Positions 42,107 to 55,351 of a stretch of 64,000 bases of DNA are shown here, in pieces. The first letter of the stretch is position 1, and every line of letters starts with the position of its first letter. Below the pieces are notes generated by a model. That model was not told the DNA's origin and did not search any database. It was given only the letters and a program-made list of their open reading frames with translations. Source of the stretch: Gossypium raimondii (taxonomy: Eukaryota > Streptophyta > Magnoliopsida > Malvales > Malvaceae); NCBI RefSeq assembly GCF_025698545.1, contig NC_068569.1, positions 10,168,001 through 10,232,000 on the forward strand, written 5' to 3'. The translations under genes were made by a program, and so were the position numbers.

Positions 42107-42876
42107 CAAAACGATACCGTTTTGGAGTGGTCCCAGACGCTGAAAACGGCATCGTTTTGGCCTGGATCGACCCGAAACAGACTCGACCCGGGCAGGATCC
42201 GCGTGTTTTTCATACGGAGGTGTAAATTGCACTTTAAGCCCCTCCGCTTTTTAATGTTTTCTCAATCAGGTTTTCCTTCTTTTTTAAAATTTGCCCCTTT
42301 AATTTATTTTTACTTTTAATTTAGTCCTATTTGAACGGCGCCGTTTTAGAGTAGAAGGGATAATTTCCTTTCCAGCCCCTCTATGTTATCCTAATTGGAA
42401 TCGTTGTTTGCTCCGTTGTGATCGGAGTCGAACGGCGGTTCAAAAGATCGGAGAACTCTCGAATATTCGAGCGGCGCAGAGGGGTAGAGGCTGGTGTTTG
42501 ATTTCATCAGGCTGATTTTAGGGTTATGGGGGCCTTATATAGTGCGTAAAACGACACCGTTTAGGGCCTGTTTTAGTGGCCCTAAAACGGTGTCGTACTG
42601 GCCGACTAACCCCAGCAACCCGCGCGGTGACCCGACCCGAGGGCAGGATCCGCGCATTTTGGTTTTTTGGTCTATTTTCGCAGCGAGCCCCTCTGTGTTT
42701 TGTATTGTTTCAATTGGATTTCCGTCAATTATTTAAATTGTACCGCATATTTGAGTCAGATTTCATTTGGGCCCAAGTTTAAACGGCGTCGTTCGGAGTC
42801 TGATCAGTGGCTCCAAAACGGTGCCGTATTGGCCCTGTAACCCGCGCGTGTGACCCGACCCGGGGAGGATCCGCGT
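42107..42876 (+). repeat. Three diverged GC-rich modules inside the LTR
   Basis: Modules at about 42107-42204, 42546-42656 and 42781-42876 share the order AAACG-n-CACCGTTT-like palindromes (for example AAAACGGTGTCGT), then GACCCGACCC, then GGCAGGATCCGCG or GGAGGATCCGCG. Between them lie T-rich stretches with TTTTTAATG or CCCCTCTGTG words. This gives the LTR an internally repeated structure. Confidence 0.7.
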
Positions 42877-44035
42877 AATTTCATTAATTGATCCATTTGT
42901 GCCACTAGTCCCTCGCTTTTATTGCGCGCTACAATCAAGTTCTTTTATTTCTTTTTAAATTTAACCTCTTATTTCATTTTTGTTTCACTTTAGTCCTTCT
43001 CATAACACAGCGTTCCGAGGTGTTGGGATTATTTCCCCTTTTGATCCCTCGTGTTATTCGCACGCTTCATTTTAGTCCTTTCTTTTTTATTTATTTCAGA
43101 TTTATTCCTAGATTTCTGTTTTAATTCCAAATTAGTCCATTGTTTTATTAATTAGTTTAATATTAATTTATTATTATTATTATTATTGTTTGTTATTGTT
43201 ATTAACATTATTGTCATACTTAGTTACATTCGGTTACTTATTATTATTATTTTCATATATATCACTTTATTATGCAATTTATTATTTTAAATTCTTTTAT
43301 TTTATTATTATCATACATTATTATTTTAAGTTTGTGATGAATTATTTCATTGTTTAATCCAATACAATATATTTTAATAACTTCTATTTTATAATATATT
43401 TTAAAAAGCCACTTGTATATATTTCATCTTCAAAGATTTATATGATAGTATCCTTATTTAATATTTTATATTTTCATGTATACAATTTATATTAAATTAT
43501 TTTTATTATATATATATCATTGATTTCCTTTAGATTTCCTTTAGATTCATTTATATATTTTCTTTCAATTCATTTATATATACACATACTTTATTTTTGT
43601 AAACCTTAAAACTATTACTTATATAGAGTATGTTTTATTAACTCTATTTGGAATCTAATACAAGTTCATATATATTTCTTTTAAATTTCGATGTTTGTAA
43701 TTTATTGATTATCATTTATTCTCTTTTTTTGGTACTTAAGGATTAATTATTAATGTTATGGTTTTTTTTTAATGTTGGTAATTATGTTTGCATGGTTTGA
43801 GATATGTGATTATGGAGGTTATGTACATTATATCATTTCGTTTATGTTGATAGATTACTCAAGTTCATTAGCATGTTTTTTTTTAGGATTATGAGTTATT
43901 CTTTCGCGTTGTACATTATTATTCAATCGTTTTTTTCGTTCAAAAGTTTACGTCTAATATCGTTTAAGTATCAAAATCGTTTTATTCAAAAAAATTTCAA
44001 AATAAAGCAAATACTCGACATTTGGAATCTTCGAA

Positions 44036-44395
44036 AATTGAGCCCTAACGTATTGGGTTCCAATTCTCTTCGTCGAATCTAAATAATCGAGAATATGCTT
44101 TAATCAAAACACATAAATAAAAGCTCATTCTCGGGAATTTGACGCGTTGTGTCCTAACGCATTGAATATGACGTATTGTTTTCCCGAGACGAGGATTTTT
44201 CTAACAAATAAAAATAAAGGCAATATTCGATATTTAAGAATTTTGTGAAACCGAGCCCTAACTTACTGGGTCTTGATTTTTTAATTTAACCCAAATAATC
44301 GGATATCCTTATCAAAATGCATAGGTTTTAAAAGTCAAGAGATAAACTTAATTTTGAGGATTTAAGATGTTGCACTCTAACTTACTGAGTGTGAC
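44036..44395 (+). repeat. Four diverged repeats of about 110 bp near the LTR 3' end
   Basis: The marker word GCCCTAACGTATTGGGT occurs at about 44042, and diverged forms follow at about 44151 (GTCCTAACGCATTG), 44255 (GCCCTAACTTACTGGGT) and 44373 (CACTCTAACTTACTGAGT). Each is followed by an AAATAATCG-like or AATAAAA-like stretch. Spacing is 103-118 bp. Confidence 0.65.
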
Positions 44396-44719
44396 AATTT
44401 ATTTCTTTGAAATAAGTGAGTCTCATCATTCAATTCATTTTACTCAAATTTTCTTTTCAAATGATCGTATTTTAAAATCTTTTCAAAATTTCGACATTAA
44501 GACATTAAACAATCAATTCGGTACCAATTTTGGGCGCCACAAGGGTGCTAACCCGTCCTCATGCGTAACCGACTCTCGAACCTGTTTTCTCAAAATTCGC
44601 CGACCTAAAATTATTTTCAAGGTGATCCGATCACACCACAATAAAAGATCGGTGGCGACTCCCATTTTATTTTTAAAGTCAATCCCCATTTTTCAAAATT
44701 TCAAAAGATGGTTTCGACA

Positions 44720-45240
44720 ATATAATTATAATTTTTATTTATTTTATTATTATTATTATTTTAAAATAACTTATATGTAATTATTATTTTCGTAATCTCT
44801 ATATTTATTTTATAATCTATATGTGCATATATATACTTATATTTTTAATAGATATTTTAATTTATATATATTTATATATTTATATATTTTCTTTATTTTC
44901 GTAAATACGTTATATATTTTATTAATTTCATAATCCACATTCGTATGTATAAATCCTTATGTATGTTTTTTTATTCTTCATAATTTCAATGTATATATTA
45001 TATAAACCTCTTATATCATTTATATTTTTTTTTATAATTTTGTTTATTTCCTTCACTCGTTATTTATTTTTGTTTTCATTTATATTTTAAAGGAATGTTT
45101 TTTTGCTCATCTATTTGATATTTTGTATGCCATTAATTATTTTGCCTTATTTGTATTAATTTTGTGTATTTATTGTTCATATTATGCCTATATAATTGAG
45201 ATAGAGACAAAGAGAGACGCTCATCGGTTTAAGGCATTTA
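44720..45240. other. Upstream region of the TauE/SafE gene
   Basis: Very AT-rich, with ATT and TATA repeats. It must contain the 5' UTR and core promoter of the downstream gene, and it is bounded on the left by the solo LTR. No other feature is seen. Confidence 0.5.
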
Positions 45241-47869
45241 ATGGCTGCTCCGTCAAAAGGATGGCGATTGATATTGGCGGGAATAATATTGGTCGGTTTC
45301 CTTGCAGTGGATTCAGTGCTTGTTACAGCTGAACCAAGTTCGAACCATGAACAATCAGGTTATAATGAGAAAAACTACGTTCGAAAAGCATTTAAGTTGT
45401 TAGAACAGAACAATAAACCTCGCCATGAACATGAATGGCCTGTAAGTCTCAACTCTCAATCTTCACGTATGTCGTTTCCAGATTTTGAACATTTTCTTTT
45501 CCTGTCTGCAATCAGTTTAAAAAAAGTAGTTTGTGATTTGAGAAATCTTGTTAATTTAATTACAGGACATAAGATTTGGTTGGAAAATTGTGGTGGGTTC
45601 CATACTTGGATTCCTTGGAGCAGCCTTTGGTAGCGTTGGAGGCGTAGGAGGAGGCGGTATTTTTGTTCCCATGCTTACCTTGATTATTGGGTTTGATCCC
45701 AAATCGTCAACAGCAATCTCAAAATGTAAGAATAATCCTTTCCTTACCAATTTTTACAAGTAAAGTTAGCACCTTGATAGAGAAAAAAGAAAGAAGACGA
45801 AATGAAATCGGTTGTTTTGTTGTGGTTAGGTATGGTTACTGGTGCGGCAGCTGCAACAGTATGCTACAATATAAGGCAAAGGCATCCATCACTTGAACTG
45901 CCTCTGATTGACTATGACTTAGCACTTCTATTTCAGCCAATGTTGGTTTTGGGAATTAGTATTGGAGTTGGATTCAACGTGATCTTTCCGGATTGGATGA
46001 TCACAATTTTGCTAATTATTGTCTTCTTAGGTATAATTTAAATGTTTTCAAGTCTGATATTTCTTCATGTTCCGTCTCTTCGACAAGTATTCTGATAAGC
46101 TTGTATATAAATGCAGTCATGTCAAGTAAGTCATTCCTCAAAGGTGTTCAAACATGGAAAAAGGAAACCATCAAGAAGAAGGTGCTTAAATATGTTTGTA
46201 TCTCATTTTCTGTGCTACTTATTCTTGCTCAGCCCTTCTCTCACTTGCATCTTTATTTTCTTAGGAAGCAGGAAGGCAGCTGGAATTAAATACTAACGAT
46301 AATGCAGTGGAAGTCAAAACCCAAAATGAAGAACAAGTTACTACAAATGGCAAACAAACAGGAAGCAATGAATCAAAAAAATCAAAGGTAAGTCCCATGA
46401 AACTCTAGTTCTAAATATATTTTCCCACAATCTTTATCTCAATCATATCATGGTTTCCATTTTCACAGGTGTCTTTTATTGATAACATATGCTGGAAAGA
46501 GCTTGGACTTCTAACTGCTGTCTGGGTGGTAATCCTTGCTTTACAGATGGCTAAGGTCAATCAATTTCCTTTCACGAATTATTTACTCTTACAACATTCT
46601 TGAGGCTGAAGGAACTAACACAAACCCTATATGTTTCACCTGCAGAATTATTCAACAACATGTTCAGTAGAATACTGGGTATTGAATTTGTTGCAGGTTA
46701 CTTCAAATTTCAAGCTCATATGTAAGCTATTAAATCTTTAGAGCTGTTCTTGGGAATTTGTTTGACAAATTGTTTGATTCATTGTGTAGATCCCAGTAGC
46801 TGTTGGAGTATCTTCATATGAGGCAATCTGTTTGTACAAAGGGAGGAGAAAAATTGCATCAAAGGGGGATGTTGCGGCAACTTGGCGAGTCCACAAGCTA
46901 CTGATTTACTGTGGCTTTGGTGTGTTGGCTGGTGTACTTGGTGGGATGCTTGGTCTTGGAGGAGGATTTATTTTGGGTCCTCTTCTTCTGGAGATGGGGA
47001 TCCCCCCTCAGGTGCTTCCTTTGATATCTTAATCCTTCCAAAATGTTTAGCATCGCCATTTTACGATTTCAGTTTTTTTTGTTGTCAATATTTATTATAT
47101 AATTGACCATGATAACATAAATAATCGTGAATAATCTTGTAAAGCTACTGACTTTGACCTGATTTACGAGATCTTATGTAGGTGTCAAGTGCAACGACCA
47201 CCTTTGCCATGTTTTTTTCAGCATCGATGTCAGTGATTGAATATTATCTTCTGAAAAGATTTCCAGTCCCTTATGGTATAATGTTGTTGGAAAGTTATTA
47301 CAATGTCTTCATTCTTTTCCTTTCTTTTTTTCTAAATATTCAAGTGTAAATACAGAGAAATGATGATCTAAATATGTGAGAAAAATATTAAAATTTTAAT
47401 TTAAGCATTCTCGTATTTGACACATATATCCAATAATAATCTCAGTCCGAATAAATGGTAGGTTAACTGAAAAACCTTAGGGGGAGACTTATTCACCGTT
47501 TTTGTTGTTGAAACAGCTGTTTACCTGGCTGTTGTGGCCACAATAGCAGCATTTGCTGGGCAACATGTAGTGGGAAAAGTGATCAAAATACTGGGAAGGG
47601 CATCTATAATTATCTTCATTCTATCTGGAATGATATTTGGTAGTGCGATCTCACTAGGTATTTTTTTTTTCCCAACTCTCACATTCCTGCAATAGAACTG
47701 CCTTTTTCTTTAATGCTGTCATTATTATTATTGAAATGACAAATTTGATTTAAATTATGTAAAAAAAAATGGCAATAAAACAGGTGGGATAGGCATTGCT
47801 AAGATGATCAAACGGATTGAAAGAAAGGAGTATATGGGACTTGATGATATTTGCTCCTATCAGCCTTAG
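45241..47869 (+). CDS. Sulfite exporter TauE/SafE family membrane protein (476 aa, 11 exons)
   Basis: Exons are 45241-45441, 45566-45725, 45830-46030, 46117-46181, 46265-46387, 46469-46555, 46646-46696, 46790-47011, 47182-47275, 47517-47657 and 47784-47869. All are GT-AG and in phase, and they total 1431 bp. An N-terminal hydrophobic segment, [19 protein letters not shown], looks like a signal or first membrane helix. The two family repeats are clear. The first has [20 protein letters not shown] and then [15 protein letters not shown]. The second has [19 protein letters not shown] and then [16 protein letters not shown]. Between them is a hydrophilic loop of about 60 residues (exons 4-5). The last exon ends [11 protein letters not shown]. 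Bacterial relatives export sulfite or sulfonates, but the substrate of most plant members is unsettled. The reading frame is intact, and a solo LTR ends 521 bp upstream. Confidence 0.95.
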
Positions 47870-48740
47870 CTTGAATTGGAAGAGTAGTGAAAATTTAACT
47901 GCAAAAGTCCCCTGTACAACAAGACATATCACAATTATAGATGTACTACTTCGTGTTACGAGGCCAAGCCTCCATTACCAAAATAAGAGAATCAGATTTC
48001 ATTAAATTATGATAATGCATGATCCATTTTTTAGCAAGAAACAGAATGTGTTGTCAAATATTCAATTTGTTTTTTTTAGAATAATGATTTTTATGATACG
48101 TATGTAGTACACTTCTATAATTTCATGAATGGTATCCGAGAAATGACTGTAAGTTTAAACAGCAATTCTGCATAAATTTACGTTTAATGAAGTAACACAC
48201 ACTCATAAGCCTACAATAAGGAAAACAATAGAAAACTTCAATGTTATTTCTTTTAATGTGTTTGGTCCTCCGTAAAGAAAGTTATAATTTCCAATTGAAA
48301 AGTGTTTTAATATAGTCTTATTTTATAACCTTTTTATTATTTAATTACACTAATAGTAATATAATTTCTATTTCACTTTTAAATTAATATATATTAATAT
48401 AACCCATATAAATGAATAGAAATGCATCTATCACCAATCACCAGAATTCAAACTAATGAATATAAAACTCAAGCCTTGTTCCTTGTAGGCATGTTGCTAT
48501 AACACTAGTATAATTTCCTTACACATCAATTTGTCAAATTAACATAATCAAATTACAAGTTGTCAAACTTTCCCAACAGGAGGAAGAATCTCAGGACCTA
48601 AATCTTATTGACTATTGTAACCAATCCTAACATATACCAAAGGGAGTTTGCAAAACTTAAGAGCCCCTTTTTTCCCTGTATTTTTGGGTGGCCTTGAGGG
48701 CTGCGATTAAAGTGTTTAGGTATTCTTAACTATATATGTC
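47870..48740. other. Convergent 3' ends of the TauE/SafE and PDI-like genes
   Basis: The two genes point at each other across about 870 bp of AT-rich DNA that should hold both 3' UTRs. No other feature is visible. Confidence 0.5.
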
Positions 48741-51700
48741 CTATAGTTCATCTTTGGCCGCTTGATCTTTGGGTCTCACTTGTTTGTTAATGAAGGCTGC
48801 TAGTTCTTTTGAACCAGATTTTGTTGAAAGTTTGATCTGCAAAGTAAAATGGATCACTATGTCAGATGGTGCTAAACAAATAAGACGAAGTGAATATTGT
48901 TAATAATGATTACCGGATTGTCTTTATCACCAGCTTTGTATAAAAAGAGTGACGGGTAGTTGTCAACCTGAAATGATAAACAATGACAAGAATCTTGGTG
49001 TCATCAATGTGCAACCTGAATGTAAATGAAAAACAATCAAAGAATTCCATATGTAATTGATTTGGTTCCTTTGTTTTTTTCACACTCGAGAATCATGAAG
49101 TATATGGGAGCTAAGGATCCTAGAAAAAGAACAGATATCTCTTTCAAGAGTTTTGATCTCATCTAAGGCACAGAATCATAATAGATTGGTACATGGCAAG
49201 TAGGAGCAAAATCCATGAGATAGGCTCAGATAAGATACAAATTTGGCTTGATTTATGACTCTTGATCCAAGATAATAAAGGCTGAATGCCCCCAAGGAAT
49301 GGTTTAAAAAATGGACATAGAACATAATTGACAGTCTTTCAACAATCAAGGTATCTTTTCGAGGAAAGTTAAACAGGTATTCAGTTTTAAGGTATAGAAA
49401 CTGATCGATTTCTTATAAAGCATACCTGAAGTTTTGGATGTTCATTAGCAGAAGCATCAATCTTAGCAAAGATGAGACTGTCCAAGCCTTTAAAATGCTT
49501 AGCCAATTTCTCAACCTGCTTGCTCGTGGTCTCACAATTGATGCACCACGGGGTATATACCTGTTTTGTAACAATAAAAGAGTAAGACCTTTTTTTAGAG
49601 TTAAGCATATATTACAGCAAACTTGTCGAGTCCAGATATAAATTAGTATATAGCAGGTGATATAGTTAAAATGCTGCAAATTACTACCATCAATCTAATT
49701 GTGTATCTATCTATATATATAATAGAAACGGACATGGATGCCATGCATGCAAGTGAATCCAGTCACCCTGTATTTTCATTCTTCAGATGGAACTCTAGAA
49801 GGATTAAGTTAGTTTGCACATCTCATTGGCATATACTAATAAAGCATGGGATGTACAGAAGATTGATACCTCTAAAAGAACATTCTTGGGACTGTTCAAG
49901 ACCAAGTCATCAAATGTCTTTCCCACGACAGCTAGCACACTTGCATTATTCTGCAAATTTCAAAATACAAAAGTTTGTTGGAAGTCGGATAAAATATAAA
50001 TTCAAATTTCAGCAGCTTAGACAGAAGATATCTTTTGTATGCGCAGAAAGGAACTTCTTGCATCAACATAATGCTTTTGATGACGCATTTATTTTTTCTT
50101 TTTTCTTCAACATTCACAAGAAATGCCAGGATTATAGGATGACAACTTTCAATGCATGGCAAAATCGTAGGAATAATGCTGCTCAAAGGTGAATTCAAAT
50201 AACTGAAAAAGAGACTCAAAAGCATACATGTACATTTTAATAGAAGTTATAGTTTCAAACAGAACAATTACAAATCAGATGAGTCTAAACATATCCACCA
50301 AGCATTACGTAAGAGAAATTAGAGAAACACAAAACTTGACCCTCACGTTATCTGGTATTGGCTGTGATTTGAAGTATGTTGAGATAGAACCATGCAGAAG
50401 CCCAGAGCAAAATTCCTGTAAAACCAATTCGGAACTCCATATTAGTTTTCTGAATAAATATTTCCTTAAAGGTAATATCTATAGAGCTCAATTGTTACTT
50501 CTATGTTGCTTGGGGTTGGGTCGGACTGCAACAAGTACTTCGAGCTGCCTTTGTTATCAAATGCCGTCACCTATCAGGCAGATACAAATATATTTCATCA
50601 ATTTACCAAAAAGATATGTAATTGCAGTTAAAAGATGATCATTTGCCAAAAGGAAATACCGACCAAAGTGTTTTTTGATTCCTCAAGCCCAAACAAGGTT
50701 AAGAAAGGCTTTGCAAGGTTTTCATCAACAATGTCTATATAAATAAACATCACCTGCATCACAAGAGAAAAAGATATGAATCTTTTTGCACCAAAATCTC
50801 AAACTGTCAAGTAGTAAATCCAAATACCTTTGTTATGAACTTTCTTGCAACATCTTGAAGAGGCTCAAGAAGAGTCTTGAAATCATCAGCTTTCGCAAAG
50901 ACATAAACCTGATGGGTAAGGAAAGGTAAATTCACAACACTGCTTGAGTTTCCAAGAGAAATGGTGAAAACTTTATGCAACTGTATGAAGGCGAAAATAC
51001 AACCATAAGATAACTAAAAAAAAGAGTACATATCAGAAAACAAACCCACGTTGACTTCCATAACATTGTCTCGTCCTTGATTAACGTCCCAGCACATTAG
51101 CGTTGGTAGAATATTTAAAATACAACAATACAGATTTTTCCAGTTACACCCAAATCAACTCATCAGGCCAAATGATGTAGTAACACTAGCCAAATTGTAA
51201 ACATATTTTTACAAATAGACACTCATGAAAATTTTAATCACTATGCAAAATCCAAGCACTTTACTTACTCACTCTCATACCATTGCTTTTTTTAAGTTTG
51301 TATTTGAAAAAAATAAAAGATGAAATAGTTATATACGGAAAGGAAAAGAAACCATTAACATAGTAAACAACTAAAGATAAGGTCAAGTTCAAAGCATGGA
51401 AACCTGAAGTTTGACGGGGCTGGAGTAAACTCTGACAGAATTCAGTTCAGTCAATTTAGTAACTAAGGGAAACTTGTTGTAGTCCAGAAACTGCAAAATG
51501 TTCTCCATCTCAAATGTACCGTCTGTAAAACCGAACGTATATGTTACTAATCTCATCAATAATTCTGGTTGGCTGATATAAATATAAGCAACCGACATAA
51601 AATAAAAAAGAAGCCAAGAACAGAGGAAGTCATTAGTCCATAATTTTATGAACTGTCTTGCTTGGTATTACTCCGGACAATCACTGATTATAAGTCAATA

Positions 51701-53502
51701 ATTTTCATATTCAAATATGAACCACTCAAAGGAAAGAGATGTAAAATTAGAAGCTAAATAACTAATGAACCATTCACAAAAAGCAGTTTTCCAGATTGCG
51801 AACTCACCATAAGCAGTGTACCTTTCTGGTTCACTTTTAACAATCCCAAGGAAATTAGTAGCTTTGATATCTGGGTAGAGAAGTTTAGCCACCTCAATGT
51901 TGCTTGCTTCAGCAAACTGGATTTCATTGTCAGACATAGCTGCCTTTATAAATGCTTTATAATCAGATCCCTGCAAGAATACCATGATAAGTACATTCCC
52001 CTAGTGCATTAGCAAAAATCGATGCAGTAGAAAACATCTAATATATAATATGTAAATATAAGCAATGCAACTTGGAGAATGGGGAGTGTGAGAAGAAATA
52101 TTAAAATAAAAGACAATATGAATTTGAATTTGAATGCGTTAAAAGTCTAGAATTGCATCCCTACTTGACATCAAAGTGACTGTGCGCAATGAGGTTGTTA
52201 GTCTGCATCAACTTGTACGACAGAATTGAAACTAGGTTTTCCGGGAACTAAATCTTTTGGAACAATGCATCTAAATGACTGCTTGTAAGTTCTTATTTTC
52301 CACATCAAAGAAGATTTCCATACAAGAGAATAGAATGGGCTAAAGAAAGTGATAGTAAAGGAGAACCTAGGCAATGCCTCAATGATGACTTATCTTGCCA
52401 TAAAATTTGTACTCATATGCTATCAACTTATTCTAAAATCAGAACCATCACATAGGAATTTACAGGACAACTTCAGAAGAGCCAAATTAGAACATCAATA
52501 GGTTCAATATTACCCAGGACTGCAGCACAGAATAGTCGAGAAACACAAGGACTTCACCTAACAACTTTCAGAGAGGAAAATTATTTCCTTACATAAAACA
52601 TAGGATTAAAGATGCATCATTAGGGCGTAGAACTGGGACATTGAAATTTAATAGCCCCAAATCAGGCTTTACTGTATAACTCATAAACCATATCTAGACA
52701 TGATCCGGAAAATGCTTCAAGTAAACATACCTCAAATTTCTCAAAAAGACCAATCACAAACATGTGGTGCTTTTCAAGAAAATCTTCTGCCTCTGTCACC
52801 GTGTTTATTCTAATGACAGGCACACCGGTCTTCTTCCTTGCCCATATCACTATTTCTTCCCTGAAAAGAAAAACAGCCCAACAATATATTAATCACAATT
52901 GTCTGTTATATGAATCCTCCTAGGCGAATGAATTGCTCCAAATTTATTTACAATTCAACGAAGAAAAAAAGATCAACTTACGCTGAAAATCCACCCGTAT
53001 AAGCTTGAGAAGTGCCATTAACAAACAAAAGCAGAGTAGGGAAGCCTTTAATATCAAGCAGAGAAGCCACCTTTGGGTACCTTTCAGCATCAAGCTTGGC
53101 CATCAAAACCGGACTTCCCAATTCTTTCAAAGAAGTGGCAGCTTCAGCAAACTGAGGCATAAGCTCAGCACTCCTAACGCACCAAGGAGCATAACCCAAA
53201 AGCAAAACAAACTCGTTCTCATCAATGACCCTCTTGGAATTATCACTGTTAAGCTCAAGAACTATCCTTTGTGCTTTACTTAACACCTCTGCTTCTGAAA
53301 ATCTACTGCTAGACTCTTGGTCTTGGTCTTCTGGTAGCTGATCTTCTTGTTCATCCAAGGCTAAAAGCTGTTCGAGGTCATCAGAATCATCTTCAGAGTT
53401 GGTGGGATCAGATGCATTGATGTTTATGGAAAAAGAGAGTAGTAGGACAAAGGTGAGAGTGAGAAGAAGGAATCTTGAAGGGGGGTTTTTGGAGAAAAGC
53501 AT
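48741..53502 (-). CDS. Protein disulfide isomerase-like protein, PDIL1-5/1-6 type (536 aa, 12 exons)
   Basis: Minus-strand exons are 52982-53502, 52731-52860, 51808-51970, 51404-51522, 50828-50908, 50664-50753, 50499-50570, 50347-50415, 49870-49950, 49426-49560, 48914-48967 and 48741-48836. All are in phase, total 1611 bp. Residues 1-30 are a signal peptide ([17 protein letters not shown]). An acidic stretch ([18 protein letters not shown]) follows. The first thioredoxin domain has [11 protein letters not shown] with C108-V-R-S111. Two redox-inactive middle domains (about 175-400) come next. The second active domain has [11 protein letters not shown] with C448-I-N-C451. The protein ends in the ER-retention signal KDEL. 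PDI proteins make and rearrange disulfides in the ER lumen. The CxxS first site keeps only the attacking cysteine, as in the PDIL1-5/1-6 subgroup. I see no ER-stress element in the promoter. Confidence 0.93.
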
Positions 53503-55351
53503 GGTGATTTAGTTTCTAAGGAGGGTTTTCGAGATTTTTGCAATGGGGGTTAAGAAATCTGAGGGTTTGGATCAGATCTGAGGAGGAAGCGATTTTTTTT
53601 TCTGGGTTTTTTCTTTTCCCTCAGAAACAGGCTTTAAAGGATAGCGCGTGTTTAGGCGAAGCTGAAGCTAAATTAGAGGAGAGATTTGTAACTGTAAAGA
53701 GTTTTGTCGGTCAAAAATGAACTGAAATTATTTCGAGTTTGGAGTTTGGACACTGGTGGACCCTTCATATCTTCCTCTATTTTTTCTTTTTTTGTATTAT
53801 AGTATTTTTTATTTTATCTATAAAATATTTATATGTTATTAAATAAATTAAATTGGACCAATTTGAGTTATTTTATAGAGGGAATGAAATGAACTGTAAA
53901 TCTTGGCTCTTGGGATGGTCAACGCTATTTTTATGTATAAAAAGACTTCGAAATCTTGCAAAATATAGTAAATATTAGATTATGAAATATGGCTGAATCA
54001 AATGAGTAAACTCTTCAGACCAAAAAAAAAAAAAGAGACTAAACTCGAGTAACTTGTCATAAAAAATAAACAACTCGGAAATGGTGCATGTTTAGAAATG
54101 CAAATCTTCATACAGAAACGACTTCGGTCATTGTGTGCACGCCTCGTCGTCGAGCGGAAGGCAAAGAAATTTGCCTCTACTGCCTCATCCTCACAAGTGT
54201 TACGACCATGTTCCTCTTTTAAGTGTCAATGGAATTTCAGCACCATTTTGCATGTTTGATCCAAGTAAAGATGATATTCTTTAAAAAAAATCTAAGATAA
54301 AAAGCAACACAATTCCAAATCGTAACTTAATCTTATTGGTTCATGCAACCATTTTTAAAAATATATGTTTAAATGTTTGATGTTTAAATTCCAATAGTCT
54401 CTATAATTAGTGGCATTGTTACTTATAGATTGCAGTTTATAAAATATACAATTGCTAGTGTGCAAAATGCAAAAGACTATTTTACACGAGAAATGCAATT
54501 TTTTTCAAACTCATTCTTCGTGTGTCAAAGTTCAATCACACCGCTGTGTCAAAGTTGCATGGGAACACAAATTTCTCATCCTGGCTGGTACCATCATGAC
54601 CCAAATGCAGAACATGGCACAACTATATTTACCATGCCATAACATCCCAAATGCACACCAAGAAGGCTTTTACTTACCTTGAGAAGATATACCCAACAAA
54701 ACTTCTTAATTTTCAAACTTTTAAGCTCTACATAGAGGGTGAGACATTTATCTTGATAAAACTTCGAGTTAGTATAAATATAAGCATGTTTCTTTAAATA
54801 AAAAAAAATTAAAAAATATTCATGTTGGACATATATTCATATCCAACACTTATATGAATCTAAATAACATAAAATTTTAAATGAAGAAAATCACAAAATG
54901 CAAAATTTCATACAACATTATATTAAATGAGGCCTTTTCAGAGCATTACTATCTATCAACATTATATGTTACACAAAAATTATAGCTAGAGGGTCGCCGT
55001 GATCAAATTTGTTCTTTTTTTAACAGATAAGAACAATCCTAAAAGACTTACTCATCACAAAGCAATGCCCAAACATGAAGATCGAAATAAGATTGCTTCA
55101 TTTGCTACTCCTGTGCATCACATACTGCTTCTGCTATGTCACACAGATTCGAAACATCATGAATTACCATTTCATGAGCTTCTGTCTGCGATTCAGATTT
55201 TACAAGGAAACTCATATTTAGGAGAAGAACTCAGAATTAATATACATTCTAATGATTTCATAGTAATACTTAATTTAGTTTTTGAAAAATTAACTAAAAT
55301 TAGCAAAGATTATTAACAAAAAAGGGTAACAAAATTAATTCCATAATTTAC
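53503..55351. other. PDI-like promoter and intergenic DNA
   Basis: The first 260 or so bases are the 5' UTR and promoter of the minus-strand PDI-like gene. No CCAAT-n9-CCACG element is present there. The rest is AT-rich, with GGACATATATTCATATCCAA palindromic words near 54825-54845. No gene is supported. Confidence 0.45.

Larger units (their letters stand above)
41227..44719 (+). mobile_element. Solo LTR of a Ty3/gypsy-type retrotransposon, about 3.5 kb
   Basis: The unit begins TGTAATACCCGATTTTGCCC and ends GGTTTCGACA, giving TG...CA ends. A TATAAAA at 41504-41510 is a plausible LTR promoter, and the 3' end has GGTGGCGACTCCC followed by AT-rich DNA and the CA. I find no primer-binding site, polypurine tract, gag, pol or second LTR beside it, so it is a solo LTR, the usual result of recombination between two LTRs. 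Length and wording suggest a long-LTR gypsy lineage (Tat/Ogre- or Del-like). The lineage is uncertain. No matching five-base duplication is evident at the ends, which suggests an old event or one involving two elements. It is a fossil without coding parts. Confidence 0.75.

Noticed and set aside
41227-44719. Complete LTR retrotransposon
   Set aside because: No coding remnants, primer-binding site or second LTR are seen, so only a solo LTR is supported.
44367-44780. 137-codon frame at the 3' end of the LTR
   Set aside because: It runs through LTR repeats and AT-rich DNA and resembles no protein.
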